DNA of 64,000 nt from CAVEFW01 sp963643505 (GTDB lineage Bacteria > Actinomycetota > Coriobacteriia > Coriobacteriales > Eggerthellaceae): NCBI GenBank assembly GCA_963643505.1, contig CAVIKF010000002.1, positions 62,001-126,000 of the forward strand. Direction: 5' to 3'. Every line of letters starts with the position of its first letter. Position 1 is the first letter of the stretch. Positions 33,389 through 41,387 of this stretch are shown here, piece by piece. The notes beneath the pieces were generated by a model. It had not been told where the DNA came from. It saw nothing but the letters and a program-made list of their open reading frames with translations, and made no database searches. The translations under genes were made by a program, and so were the position numbers.

Positions 33389-34486
33389 CTAGTTCCCCAG
33401 GATTTCCTTCGCCTCGGTGTCAGAGAGGTTAACGCTGAAGAACAGCTGGTAGAACTCCTTGGTCACGCTAACCATGTCCACGTTGTACTTGTCGGGATAC
33501 AGCAGGTTTGCCATCCACTGCATGCCTAGATACCTGGTGACCGAAGGCGGACGATCGCCCCACATGAAGGGAACAGAAGGAATGGTGTACACCTTGTTGT
33601 TCTGAACTGCGCTAATCGAAGCCCAGTCGCTGCTGGTGCGGATGGTTTTATCTGCGCCGCCGCGAAGGTCCTGGCTCCAGGCAATGATGACATCGGGGTT
33701 CCAAGTGATAACATTTTCCAAAGAGACATCCGTCAAGCCGGATCCCTTGGTAAGGTTGCATTCAGCAACAGAAACCGCACCGCCCACAGCAAACGTGGTG
33801 AAATGGGGAGACTGCTGAGGCTCGGTCTTCAAACCCTTGGGGCCCTCTGCGTAGTACACACGAACGCGCTCGTTTTCGGGAATGGCAGAAATTACGGCTT
33901 CGACGCTGGACTTTGCCTTCTCGCAATAGGCAGCCAGCTCTTCACCGCGCTCAGCCTGGTCAAGCACCTTACCGATGCTCCGATACGTGTTGGGGGTGTT
34001 ATCCACCGATCCGTCGTACAAAAGAACCGGGATGCCGGTTTCCTCCTGCAACTTGTTGACGCTGTCAATGTCGCTATCGGAGATGGTGGAGCTGGAAACG
34101 CTCAAAATTACCTGCACGCCTGCAGCCATGATGGCCTCGGTATTCAGCGTGCCGCCGTTGGCCCAAGTGCCATAGCTGGGCAGGTCCTTGGTGGAGGCAG
34201 GCAAATACTTCAGCGCGGCGTCGGTGTAGTCGGAGTTGACACCCGCCAGCTTATCGGGCGCAAAGGCAAACATAGCCACTTCGCTGATAGGACTGGTGCA
34301 ATAGACGCTGGTAAGCTCGCTTGCAACAGGAACCTCAACGGTTCGGCCGGCATCGTCAGTGATGGTTTGAGTTTTTGGCGTGCTCTGGGTGGATGCAGAA
34401 GAACACCCCGTCATCGCCAAACCTGCGCACAGCAGGCATGCAGTAAGTGCTGCCAAAACAATTTTTAGCAATTTTTGCCTGTTCAT
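33389..34486 (-). CDS. ABC transporter substrate-binding lipoprotein (FecB/BtuF/MolA-like)
   Basis: 365 residues. Lipoprotein signal with lipobox GLAMTGC (Cys about 28). Binding-protein fold of the helical-backbone (TroA/BtuF) class: KTQTITDDAGRTVEVPVASE at the mature N-terminus, LPSYGTWANGGTLNTEAIMA (about 105-124), and WNPDVIIAWSQDL in the second lobe. These are features of iron-siderophore, cobalamin and molybdate binders alike. First gene of the operon, divergent from the moeA-like gene. Confidence 0.88.
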   Translation of the reverse strand: MNRQKLLKIVLAALTACLLCAGLAMTGCSSASTQSTPKTQTITDDAGRTVEVPVASELTSVYCTSPISEVAMFAFAPDKLAGVNSDYTDAALKYLPASTKDLPSYGTWANGGTLNTEAIMAAGVQVILSVSSSTISDSDIDSVNKLQEETGIPVLLYDGSVDNTPNTYRSIGKVLDQAERGEELAAYCEKAKSSVEAVISAIPENERVRVYYAEGPKGLKTEPQQSPHFTTFAVGGAVSVAECNLTKGSGLTDVSLENVITWNPDVIIAWSQDLRGGADKTIRTSSDWASISAVQNNKVYTIPSVPFMWGDRPPSVTRYLGMQWMANLLYPDKYNVDMVSVTKEFYQLFFSVNLSDTEAKEILGN

Positions 34487-34520
34487 TATTCTCCTTTCCT
34501 TATTATCTTCTTTTATAAAA

Positions 34521-34541
34521 ATAATCCCAAATATGGATTAT
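34521..34541. promoter_or_regulatory. Candidate operator between the ABC operon and the moeA-like gene
   Basis: ATAATCC CAAATAT GGATTAT, perfect 7-base arms with a 7-base spacer, sits 35 bases from both divergent genes in AT-rich sequence. Its symmetry and position suit a dimeric regulator acting on both promoters. It does not match a motif I can name. A ModE-like or Fur-like regulator would fit the context, but none is in the window. Confidence 0.6.
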
Positions 34542-34575
34542 AGTTTTTACAGACTAATAAGCAACAGTGGGACCG

Positions 34576-35859
34576 ATGAGAGACAAAAAAATGAGAGATC
34601 ATTCGCATCATGTTGAAATAGGGCGCGATCAAGCCATCGAGCTGCTGCTCGAACATGCTTCATTCAATCCCTCAATCGAGACGATCCCATTAGAGCAAGC
34701 TGCGGGCCGTGTGTTGGCCCAGGACGTGGTTTCCGCCATAAGCGTTCCCAACACGCGCAGCTGCCGCATGGATTCCGTGGCGGTGCATTGGGACGATTTC
34801 AAGGAAGGAATGCCTGACACCACAGGATGGCAGCAAGGCAAGCAGTGGAATTTTGCCAACACGGGCATCGCCATGCCGGAGGGTTTTGATACGGCGGTCG
34901 TCATCGAAAACGTCGTGCTTTCGGACGACCTCTCCAGCATCTCGTTCGTTGCGGCGCCCTCTCGCCAGTTTGCAGGAACGTCGGAAGCCGGCAGCAAGAT
35001 CGCTAAGGGCGATGTTCTTGCCAAGGCTGGCCAGGTGCTTACGCCCCTTCTGCTTTCAGGCATCGCGGCAGGAAACGTGTGCGAGGTGCAGGTGCTCAGC
35101 AAGCCGTCCGTCGCGTTTATCCCAACAGGAAACGAGTTGGTCAATCGCGGCGGAGAGATTCCCCTGACCAAGAACATCGAAACAAACTCCATTCTCGTTG
35201 CGGGCAAGATAGCAGAATGGGGAGGAGAAACCCTTATATGGGACATCGTTCCCGACAACACGGAGCTCATTAAAGAGGCTGTGGCGCAGGCATGCGCACA
35301 GGCGGACATAGTGGTGCTCAACGCGGGATCCTCGAAGGGCTCGGACGACTGGAACGTGGAAATGCTCGACGAAATGGGCACGATCTTGTACCACCAAACA
35401 AACCACGGGCCCGGGCATCATAGCTCCGGAGCCGTAGTGAACGGCACCGCAGTCGTAGGGATTTCGGGACCTCCGGGCGGCGTGTCGTTCACAACCGACT
35501 TCTACGTATATCCGCTGATAATGAAGTACCTGGGGCAGCCGTGCCGTATGAAGACCATTAAAGCCCGCCTTGCCGAGGCCATTGTTCCTGGCGGACCCGG
35601 GCATTCCCCCAAGCCGAAGGACAAGGCGCCTGCGGGAGAGGACCGACCGAGCGTTGTTGCGCCAGGTGGCCTCTTCTTTGGCGTTCGCCAAGTGAGGCTT
35701 GAGGTGGACGAAGACGGCGTGATGGAGGCCTACCCCGCAAAGGGCATGCACCTCAATCCCGTCGAGGCAAACGAAACGGACGGTTATTACCTGGTGAGCA
35801 GCCGCGATCCGTTGCCGCAGCCGGGGGACTTCATTGCTGTTGACGTTAGGCCAAGATAA
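34576..35859 (+). CDS. MoeA-like molybdopterin molybdenumtransferase
   Basis: 427 residues. N-terminal MoeA features: GRDQAIELLLEHASF, AAGRVLAQDVVSAISVPNTR, and CRMDSVAV in place of the usual MDGYAV. The MoCF domain has FIPTGNELVNRGG, then NAGSSKGSDDWN (the GGSS-G-x-D molybdate/AMP region), and GISGPPGGVSF where most MoeA have G-x-PGNP. These divergent positions suggest a specialised paralogue. A Pro/Lys/Gly insert precedes FFGVRQVRLEV. The start is uncertain among three close Met/GTG codons. Divergent from the metal ABC operon, suggesting a joint role in Mo/W cofactor supply. Confidence 0.8.
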   Translation: MRDKKMRDHSHHVEIGRDQAIELLLEHASFNPSIETIPLEQAAGRVLAQDVVSAISVPNTRSCRMDSVAVHWDDFKEGMPDTTGWQQGKQWNFANTGIAMPEGFDTAVVIENVVLSDDLSSISFVAAPSRQFAGTSEAGSKIAKGDVLAKAGQVLTPLLLSGIAAGNVCEVQVLSKPSVAFIPTGNELVNRGGEIPLTKNIETNSILVAGKIAEWGGETLIWDIVPDNTELIKEAVAQACAQADIVVLNAGSSKGSDDWNVEMLDEMGTILYHQTNHGPGHHSSGAVVNGTAVVGISGPPGGVSFTTDFYVYPLIMKYLGQPCRMKTIKARLAEAIVPGGPGHSPKPKDKAPAGEDRPSVVAPGGLFFGVRQVRLEVDEDGVMEAYPAKGMHLNPVEANETDGYYLVSSRDPLPQPGDFIAVDVRPR

Positions 35860-35986
35860 TAAGCCTCGGATGGATTAAAAAAGCCCTCGCCGAAGTGAGT
35901 GCTAGTCACTACATGCGGGTCGGACGCTTCCACCTCATCAGGCCTACTATCCGTTATCTAAAGCGCAGCAGACCCATCCACATCAC
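35860..35986. other. Short intergenic stretch after the moeA-like gene
   Basis: No clear terminator and no gene recognised. AGCCCTCGCCGAAGTGAGTG gives only weak hairpin potential. Confidence 0.3.
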
Positions 35987-36530
35987 TTACTCAAGAAAGA
36001 AGTCATCCACGTCATCAACCGTACCGAGAATCTCCGCTTGCGGAAGCTTCATGAATGCCGCCAGCTCCGCAGACCCCGCCAACGCTTCAGCGGGATCATC
36101 CGAAAACGCACGCGGCAGCAACTCCATGTACGTATCCAGGTTCTTTTCGAGCCACTTTATATAGCGTGAATACTCCTTATCGAGTTCCTCATCAAGCGCG
36201 CGCTGCTCTGCGGCGTGGCGCTCAAGCATCTCAGTCCATTCGCCCTGAATTTCACCAGCGATTGCCCGGTAACACATCTTGAGCGTCTCATCGGCAATCG
36301 CGACATTAAGCGCTTTTATCTCTATCGGGGTTTCTCTCAGATTTAAGGCAAGAATTTCGACCACTGCATCCAGACACACCCACTCTGATTCAAACAAGAA
36401 ATCGGCTTCGCTCATTTTCCCAGCACGGAATATCACGAAATATTCCCTTACCTTCTTGCGCAAGAGACGTGAGCAACGTTGCGCCAGCGATACTCCAACC
36501 CACAGGCCCAGCGAGCGCCAGAAGCGCCGA
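35987..36530 (-). pseudogene. Broken gene cut by an IS21 remnant, with a frameshift
   Basis: The longest intact part is 143 codons (MSEADFLFESEWVCLDAVVE... to ...TVDDVDDFFLE, 36415 to 35987), an acidic helical protein. Coding-like sequence continues upstream: RLLRKKVREYFVIFRAGK in the same frame, and before that ALLALAGPVGWSIAGATLLT in another frame, so a frameshift lies near 36465. The 5' end stops at about 36530, where istB sequence begins. The glycine-rich hydrophobic stretch suggests a membrane helix in the lost N-terminal part. Family unknown. Confidence 0.6.
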
Positions 36531-36790
36531 GCCACCAGCAACGTCGGCATCGGCGGCTGGGCCAAGGTGTTCGGCGACGAGGTGGCCGCCAGCGCCATCG
36601 CGGACAGGCTTGGGCACCACTGCCACTTCATAAAGATAACGGGCAGGTCGTACAGGCTGAAGGACCTGCCGGTGGAGAGAAGGATCGAGGATCAGGCCGA
36701 AATCGGACAAAGTACGGTAGCGTAGGCGGACTGGGTGCGGTAGTACGGGCGGACTGAAAAAGTAGTGCAACTGGACAAAATTATATTGAC
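36530..36790 (+). mobile_element. istB: IS21-family remnant (3' end of istB and right terminus)
   Basis: The plus strand reads TSNVGIGGWAKVFGDEVAAS, then AIADRLGHHCHFIKITGRSY and RLKDLPVERRI, stop TAG at 36723-36725: the C-terminus of the IstB ATPase helper of IS21 transposition. Downstream, to about 36790, follows the non-coding terminus (GAAAAAGTAGTGCAACTGGA and a short AT stretch). The P-loop part of istB and all of istA are gone, so it is immobile. Confidence 0.82.
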
Positions 36791-36791
36791 A

Positions 36792-37186
36792 TCAATATCG
36801 TTTGGTTGAGTCGGAACCTGGAGCGCGTTCGGCATCTCCCCGTCCTCGCCCTCCGGCACGCCGCTTTGGACGTAGCTCGAAGGCTCGATGTGCGTGCGAT
36901 ACCCCGGGCAGGTTGCCTCGACGGAGACGTAGCCGGCGTACGTCTCGGCGCCCTCGCCCGCGTCGGTGTCGGGATCGACGAGCGAGCCGATGTCCGCGAC
37001 GGCACACCCCGCCTCGTCGGTCGTGACCGTCAGGGACGCGTTGTTGACGATCGACGTCAGGGTCACCTGCATGCCCGCGACGGGCGTGCGCTTGTTGTTC
37101 GTGACGTCGTAGGCGATGACGGGGATTTCCTTGAGCGAGCTTTTGGATTTGAAGGACTCCCTACCTGACAGGCGTCGGACACCCAT
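36792..37186 (-). pseudogene. Fragment of an Ig-like/surface-protein domain truncated by the IS21 remnant
   Basis: About 125 codons reading LKEIPVIAYDVTNNKRTPVA, MQVTLTSIVNNASLTVTTDE, YVSVEATCPGYRTHIEPSSY and NALQVPTQPNDIDVN. It then enters IS sequence. The pattern resembles a carboxypeptidase-regulatory or Ig-like beta-sandwich from a cell-surface protein. The N-terminal side also lacks a signal peptide and a credible start, so both ends are missing. Confidence 0.6.
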
Positions 37187-37214
37187 CAGGTTTCCTCGGG
37201 CTGCGAAGGTCTCC

Positions 37215-38453
37215 CTACAGGTCCTTGGGGAAGAGGAACAAGGCGGCGACCAGCGCCAACGCGATCATGACGCATCCGCCAAACATCACCGGGATGAATC
37301 CGACCACGTCAGACACCGCGCCCCATATCAGCGCGCCGACGCCGATGCCCGCGTCGTTCATGAGACCGAACATCGCACTCGCCGCGCCCCACCGCTCGGG
37401 CACGGTGTTGCGCACGCACACGGTGTTGAGGATCGGGAACACGAAGCCCATCGACACGCCGAACAGCGCGCCCGCGAGCCATTGCACGTACATCGAGCTG
37501 TTGATGCTCAGGCTCGCCAAAAGCATCAGGCTCGCGATTCCGCAAAGGAGCGGGATAATTATCAACTTGTGCAGCTTGATGCGCTCCAAGAGCGACCCGC
37601 CGCCCAGACGCGCGGCGGTCATGGTCACAGCCGCCCACACGAAGAAGATGCCAGGATTGGGGATGCCGATCTGAGTCGAGTAGAGCGTGCCGAAGTTGAC
37701 GATGATGGCGTAACCGAGGCATACGAGCGCCATGGGGATAGCGCCGGGGAGCGCGGAAGACACGAACAGCCCGGACAGCGTCGACTTCTTGGCGGCGCTC
37801 GGGGCCTTGTCGTCCTCGGCGGGAGCGCTTGCGCCCTCGGCGGCCTCGCGGCGCTGGCGGTAAGCGGAGGATTCCGGCAGGCGCTTGTAGTTGCGCTCGT
37901 AGGTGCACGCCATCACCAACAAGAACAGCGCCATGGCCACCGCAGCGACACCCGCGAACAGCGACTCGGCGAACACCATCGAGGTCAGGATGACCGCAAA
38001 CGTCGGGCCGACGGCCATGCCGAGCGATTGGCCCAGGCCGAAGTAGCCGATGCCCTCACCGAGGCGCTCCTTGGGAAGCACGTCGGCTGCAGCCGTGGAG
38101 GCGGCGGTGTGGATGCACCCGAAGCCGATGCCCTGCAGAGCGCGCAAGACGAGCTGCGGTTCGATGCCCGGCAACAGGAGCGCGGGTGCCGTGCCCGCGA
38201 ACATGATGACGGCTCCGAAAATCATGATGCGCTTGCGCGTGCCGTTATCGATCAGGCGCCCGGCGAAGATGCGCGCAGCGGCCGCAAAGGCGGAGAACTC
38301 GAGGATCAGCGCGCCGGAAAAGCCCGTGCCGCCGCCCGCGTGGTTGACGTAGATGGGCGTGCCGTTGTTGAGCGCTTGGCACGCGATGAATCCCAGCAAA
38401 TTTATACACAGGAGCAGGGTGAAGTCCCCGCTCCAAAGCTTCAGCTTTGACAT
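37215..38453 (-). CDS. Major facilitator superfamily transporter
   Basis: 412 residues from MSKLKLWSGDFTLLLCINLL, chosen for its GGAGGGG Shine-Dalgarno; the longer open frame includes terminator sequence. Twelve helices, with the MFS loop 2-3 motif in GRLIDNGTRKRIMIFG (about 64-79) and a long cytoplasmic linker (about 185-220, rich in Ala/Glu/Lys) between the halves. Helix 5 contains GYFGLGQSLGMAVGPTF, the antiporter-type motif C. A drug or metabolite exporter is likely; substrate unknown. Confidence 0.87.
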   Translation of the reverse strand: MSKLKLWSGDFTLLLCINLLGFIACQALNNGTPIYVNHAGGGTGFSGALILEFSAFAAAARIFAGRLIDNGTRKRIMIFGAVIMFAGTAPALLLPGIEPQLVLRALQGIGFGCIHTAASTAAADVLPKERLGEGIGYFGLGQSLGMAVGPTFAVILTSMVFAESLFAGVAAVAMALFLLVMACTYERNYKRLPESSAYRQRREAAEGASAPAEDDKAPSAAKKSTLSGLFVSSALPGAIPMALVCLGYAIIVNFGTLYSTQIGIPNPGIFFVWAAVTMTAARLGGGSLLERIKLHKLIIIPLLCGIASLMLLASLSINSSMYVQWLAGALFGVSMGFVFPILNTVCVRNTVPERWGAASAMFGLMNDAGIGVGALIWGAVSDVVGFIPVMFGGCVMIALALVAALFLFPKDL

Positions 38454-38545
38454 GTTCCCCTCCTGCCTCAAGCGGCAAGGAACCATGATAGCCCAAAAGA
38501 GGCGAACCCCCGCCCGGCGACATGCGTCCGAAGGGTCCTCCCCTG

Positions 38546-38590
38546 CGAAAAACGACCGAGGGGCGGCACCGCTGCCGGTACCGCCCCTCG
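38546..38590 (-). terminator. Terminator between yjbQ and the MFS gene
   Basis: CGAGGGGCGG (38557-38566) and CCGCCCCTCG (38581-38590) pair, with further ACCG/CGGT pairing inside. On the minus strand the stem is followed within a few bases by TTTTT. It ends yjbQ transcription ahead of the MFS gene. Confidence 0.75.
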
Positions 38591-38616
38591 TAACGTTGCC
38601 AAAAAGATGACTACAC

Positions 38617-38666
38617 ATGACAGGTGCCACATATACATTTTATGACAGGCGCCAGGTGCCTGTCAG
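38617..38666. repeat. Two copies of the ACAGGTGCCAGGT repeat
   Basis: A partial ATGACAGGTGCCAC copy and a full TGACAGGCGCCAGGTGCC/TGTCA copy separated by about 13 bases, just after the yjbQ stop codon. Confidence 0.8.
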
Positions 38667-38670
38667 GTTT

Positions 38671-39093
38671 CTAGCCCATAATTGTGACGACGAGCTTGCG
38701 CGGGCCGCCATGGTCGCGGAACTCGCAAAGGTAGATACCCTGCCAGGTCCCAAGCGCAAGCCTGCCTTGGGAGATGGGAATGGTAAGCGAGCCTCCCGTG
38801 AGCACGGACTTCGTGTGCGAGGGCATGTCGTCAGGGCCCTCGAGGACGTGGCGATAATACGGCGCGTTCTCGGGCACGATGCGGTCGAAGTCGTCGGCCA
38901 TATCGCGTCGCACGTCCGCGTCCCAGTTCTCGCTTATGGCCAAGCCGCAGCTCGTGTGCTTGCAAAACACGTTCATCAACCCCGCCTCGGGCAACTCGAC
39001 CTTCGCCTCGAGGAGCGCGCGCTCGACCTTCCCCGTGATGAGGTGGAACCCGCGGGGCTTGGGCGGAATGGTTATTTCTATCTGCTTTGTCAT
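38671..39093 (-). CDS. yjbQ: YjbQ/UPF0047 family protein
   Basis: 140 residues, the full family length. Conserved features are present: LMNVFCKHTSCGLAISENWD (metal-binding His with Cys/Ser), HVLEGPDDMPSHTKSVLTG, and LGTWQGIYLCEFRDHGGPRK. YjbQ proteins form trimers, and some have weak thiamine-phosphate synthase activity; the true role is unsettled. Single gene, followed by a repeat pair and a terminator. Confidence 0.92.
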   Translation of the reverse strand: MTKQIEITIPPKPRGFHLITGKVERALLEAKVELPEAGLMNVFCKHTSCGLAISENWDADVRRDMADDFDRIVPENAPYYRHVLEGPDDMPSHTKSVLTGGSLTIPISQGRLALGTWQGIYLCEFRDHGGPRKLVVTIMG

Positions 39094-39152
39094 GCGCCGA
39101 TTATACGCCTTGCGGTCTTGCCGAGACGACGCCTCACGAAAGCGCCTCGGGC

Positions 39153-39713
39153 TTAGGCCCGCATGGCCTTTGCGAACGCGTCGACAACAGCCCCTAGCTC
39201 TTTGGCAACATCAATGGGTTCACCGGCTTTGAGGCAGTGGTAGAGCAACTCGTAGAACCCGCCCATGCGCACGATGACCAGACGGCGGAGCGCGGCCTCG
39301 TCGTAGGTCGGCGGCGTATCAAAATGCTCGATAGCCCAACCTGCGTTGAAAGCGAGCACGCTTTCCGTGAGCGCGCGACTTGAGATCACATCGAGCAAGA
39401 ACGTCCTTGTTCCAGGCTTCGAGAGCAACAGCTCGAAAAACTCCGTGCCCACCGCAGCGATCGACTCGACGTCGCCTTGAAGGCCGGCCTCGTCAAGCCC
39501 GAGCTTTTCAATTGCATCCCCAAGCACGCGTTCCATGTAGGCGATGGCAAGCATCTCCTTTTTGGGATAGTGGTACTGCGCGAGGTTGCGGCTGATGCCG
39601 CAAGCAGCGGCAATCGTGGAATAAGACGTTGCATCGTAGCCGACCTCAGCAAACTGAGCGCATGCCGCATCAAGCATCCGCCCCTTGAGCTCCTCGTTCT
39701 TTGGCCGCGCCAT
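39153..39713 (-). CDS. TetR-family transcriptional regulator
   Basis: 186 residues. N-terminal TetR helix-turn-helix: MARPKNEELKGRMLDAACAQ, then STIAAACGISRNLAQYHYPK (about 31-50), the recognition helix. The C-terminal ligand domain is unassigned. The ATG at 39711-39713 is chosen because GAGGAAGGCGACGG precedes it and because the TetR signature starts there; the frame runs far upstream only as a shadow. It is divergent from a two-gene membrane-protein operon, with a palindrome between them, so it most likely represses that operon and itself. Confidence 0.9.
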   Translation of the reverse strand: MARPKNEELKGRMLDAACAQFAEVGYDATSYSTIAAACGISRNLAQYHYPKKEMLAIAYMERVLGDAIEKLGLDEAGLQGDVESIAAVGTEFFELLLSKPGTRTFLLDVISSRALTESVLAFNAGWAIEHFDTPPTYDEAALRRLVIVRMGGFYELLYHCLKAGEPIDVAKELGAVVDAFAKAMRA

Positions 39714-39769
39714 CCGTCGCCTTCCTCCCGTGCTTCTTCTCGCTCTTCCTCGTGAGTATAGCGTAATCA

Positions 39770-39820
39770 TTCCTTGACGCGACAAGGAAACAAGAATACT
39801 ATGCGCGACAAGGAAACAAA
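39770..39820. promoter_or_regulatory. Operator/promoter between tetR and the membrane-protein pair
   Basis: TTCCTTG ACGCGA CAAGGAA (39770-39789) is a perfect 7-base inverted repeat. Its right half recurs in GCGACAAGGAAACAA at about 39779 and again at 39806-39820. TTGACG (39774-39779) and TACTAT (39797-39802), 17 bases apart, form a plus-strand promoter lying inside these repeats. Occupancy by the TetR protein would block it directly. Confidence 0.7.
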
Positions 39821-39839
39821 CGGCAGGAGGAGGAAAACC

Positions 39840-40610
39840 GTGGACATCATCACCAAGCTGCTGACCGGATACCCCTCGGGGGATGTGTCGGGACAGGACT
39901 TCGTCGACCATTTGAGCATCGGCGTACCAGGATGGGAGGGGGCATGGCTCTCCGTTGCGTTGGCCGTGGTCTTTGGCCTGCTGGTATATATCATTCCTCT
40001 CTACCTGACTGAAAAAGAGAAAGCCGGCCCCTACCCGCTTTGGCTCCACACGTTCTATTGCGCCGCGGACTTCATGGGCATCTGGGTGTTTATCGCCGCC
40101 TGGAACAACTACGGCCACTTCCTCTTGTTCTTGCTTCTCGCAATCGGCGAGGCTATCTGGGTCGGAATGGAGATCTGGTGCCTGTATCGCACGGTCACCT
40201 ACGAGCGCGAGACAAATTGGAAGCCCGACACCGAGATGAAAGAGATGATCCGCGACATCGTGATTCAGCTCGTGATCTTCTACATCGGGCTCAACTTCCT
40301 GCGCTTCGAGCTGCACGACGAGACGATGTGGAAGTTCTGGATCTTCACGCAGGTGCTCATCACCATCGTGCCGGGGTTGGTCATGGAGCGCCGAGGCACG
40401 ACGAAGGGCAACAACCTGGCGCTGAACATCGTGTTCATATGCGTGGCAATCGTCTCCTTCAACCCGTGGTGCAACATGTGGACCTGCATCGCGCCGCAGT
40501 TCTTCAGCCTGGAGGAAAACCCCTGGTATTACCTGATGGGAATCGTGTGCCTGATCTTTGCGATTCGCGGCGTTATCGTTTACCTGCGCTTAAAGAAGGA
40601 AGGCAAGTAA
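39840..40610 (+). CDS. Multi-pass membrane protein, GTG start, TetR-linked
   Basis: 256 residues starting at the GTG at 39840, which has AGGAGGAGG 6-8 bases upstream; ATGs at 39774 and 39801 lie in the operator and lack such a site. About seven helices, rich in Trp and Tyr (TFYCAADFMGIWVFIAAWNN, IGEAIWVGMEIWCLYRTVTY, FNPWCNMWTCIAPQFF). It shares general length, helix number and aromatic-rich style with the next gene. It is unassigned. Seven-helix terpene-cyclase-like enzymes are one family with similar topology, but this is speculation. Confidence 0.75.
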   Translation: MDIITKLLTGYPSGDVSGQDFVDHLSIGVPGWEGAWLSVALAVVFGLLVYIIPLYLTEKEKAGPYPLWLHTFYCAADFMGIWVFIAAWNNYGHFLLFLLLAIGEAIWVGMEIWCLYRTVTYERETNWKPDTEMKEMIRDIVIQLVIFYIGLNFLRFELHDETMWKFWIFTQVLITIVPGLVMERRGTTKGNNLALNIVFICVAIVSFNPWCNMWTCIAPQFFSLEENPWYYLMGIVCLIFAIRGVIVYLRLKKEGK

Positions 40611-40634
40611 GCCTACGCCGCCAAGGAGGGCGAT

Positions 40635-41387
40635 ATGGGACTTCACTACTCTCTCGACGTATATATGGGCAGGCTCGACGAGTGGTATCTGCCGGTATAC
40701 ATCGGTTGGATCATCGCAATGGTCTGCTTCTACCTCTTCTATTGGAAGAGCATCCGCACGGGATTCAAGCACCATTGCAGCGGCATGAGCTGGCAGTGCA
40801 ACATGTGGAACATGGCCAACGACTTCGTTTACGTCGTGGGATTCAGCCGCTGGTTTGACGACAGCTCGTCCACGCACCACTGGTTCACGATGTTTCTGTG
40901 GTTCGGACTCGTGGCTTGGTTCATCATGGAGTTCATCAGCCATTACCAAACCATCAAATGGGATCTGCAAACCGAAATCTTCCCGCACGCAAAGAGTCGC
41001 CGCAACGCACTCTCGATGTACTGGGGCGTGCAGGTGTGCTTTGTGGCGGCGTACTGGTTCCTGTGGAGCGTGATGGAGGACCCGCTGTGCCACATCATGT
41101 TCCTGACAACGTTCACCGGCTGCGTCATCTGGAACTTCCAGATGACCTCCAAGCGCCAAAGCCGCAAGGGCGTTCACGGCAGCGTGCCCATCGCCCTCAT
41201 CATCGCGCAGGCCGTGGGGTACTTCGTCATCATGCCGAGCTTCGACCCCGTGATGTCGAACTTCTACGTATACTTCGCGGGTGTTTGCGCGACGGGATTG
41301 GCCATCGCGTACTACCTCTACTGGCGCAGCATGCCCGCTTACGTGCCTGCCACAGCGCCTGAGGAACCGACAGCCCCACCGCGCTAG
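40635..41387 (+). CDS. Second multi-pass membrane protein of the TetR-linked pair
   Basis: 250 residues with about seven helices (WYLPVYIGWIIAMVCFYLFY, TMFLWFGLVAWFIMEFISHY, SMYWGVQVCFVAAYWFLWSV, PIALIIAQAVGYFVIMPSF). Conserved-looking polar residues lie between them: CNMWNMANDFVYVVGFSRWF and MTSKRQSRKG. GGAGGGCGAT precedes the ATG. It lies 24 bases after its partner, and its stop overlaps that of the opposite ABC pseudogene. The pair is probably a two-component membrane enzyme or transporter; no family recognised. Confidence 0.75.
   Translation: MGLHYSLDVYMGRLDEWYLPVYIGWIIAMVCFYLFYWKSIRTGFKHHCSGMSWQCNMWNMANDFVYVVGFSRWFDDSSSTHHWFTMFLWFGLVAWFIMEFISHYQTIKWDLQTEIFPHAKSRRNALSMYWGVQVCFVAAYWFLWSVMEDPLCHIMFLTTFTGCVIWNFQMTSKRQSRKGVHGSVPIALIIAQAVGYFVIMPSFDPVMSNFYVYFAGVCATGLAIAYYLYWRSMPAYVPATAPEEPTAPPR

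Noticed and set aside
37116..38450. 444-codon frame opposite the MFS gene, rich in His/Arg/Gln
   Set aside because: Composition is typical of antisense to a membrane protein; MFS motifs on the other strand are unambiguous.
39714..40316. N-terminal extension of the TetR frame (MQLEAQEVEPDVEDHELNHD...)
   Set aside because: Antisense to the membrane-protein gene and across the operator; the TetR start at 39713 has a proper ribosome-binding site.
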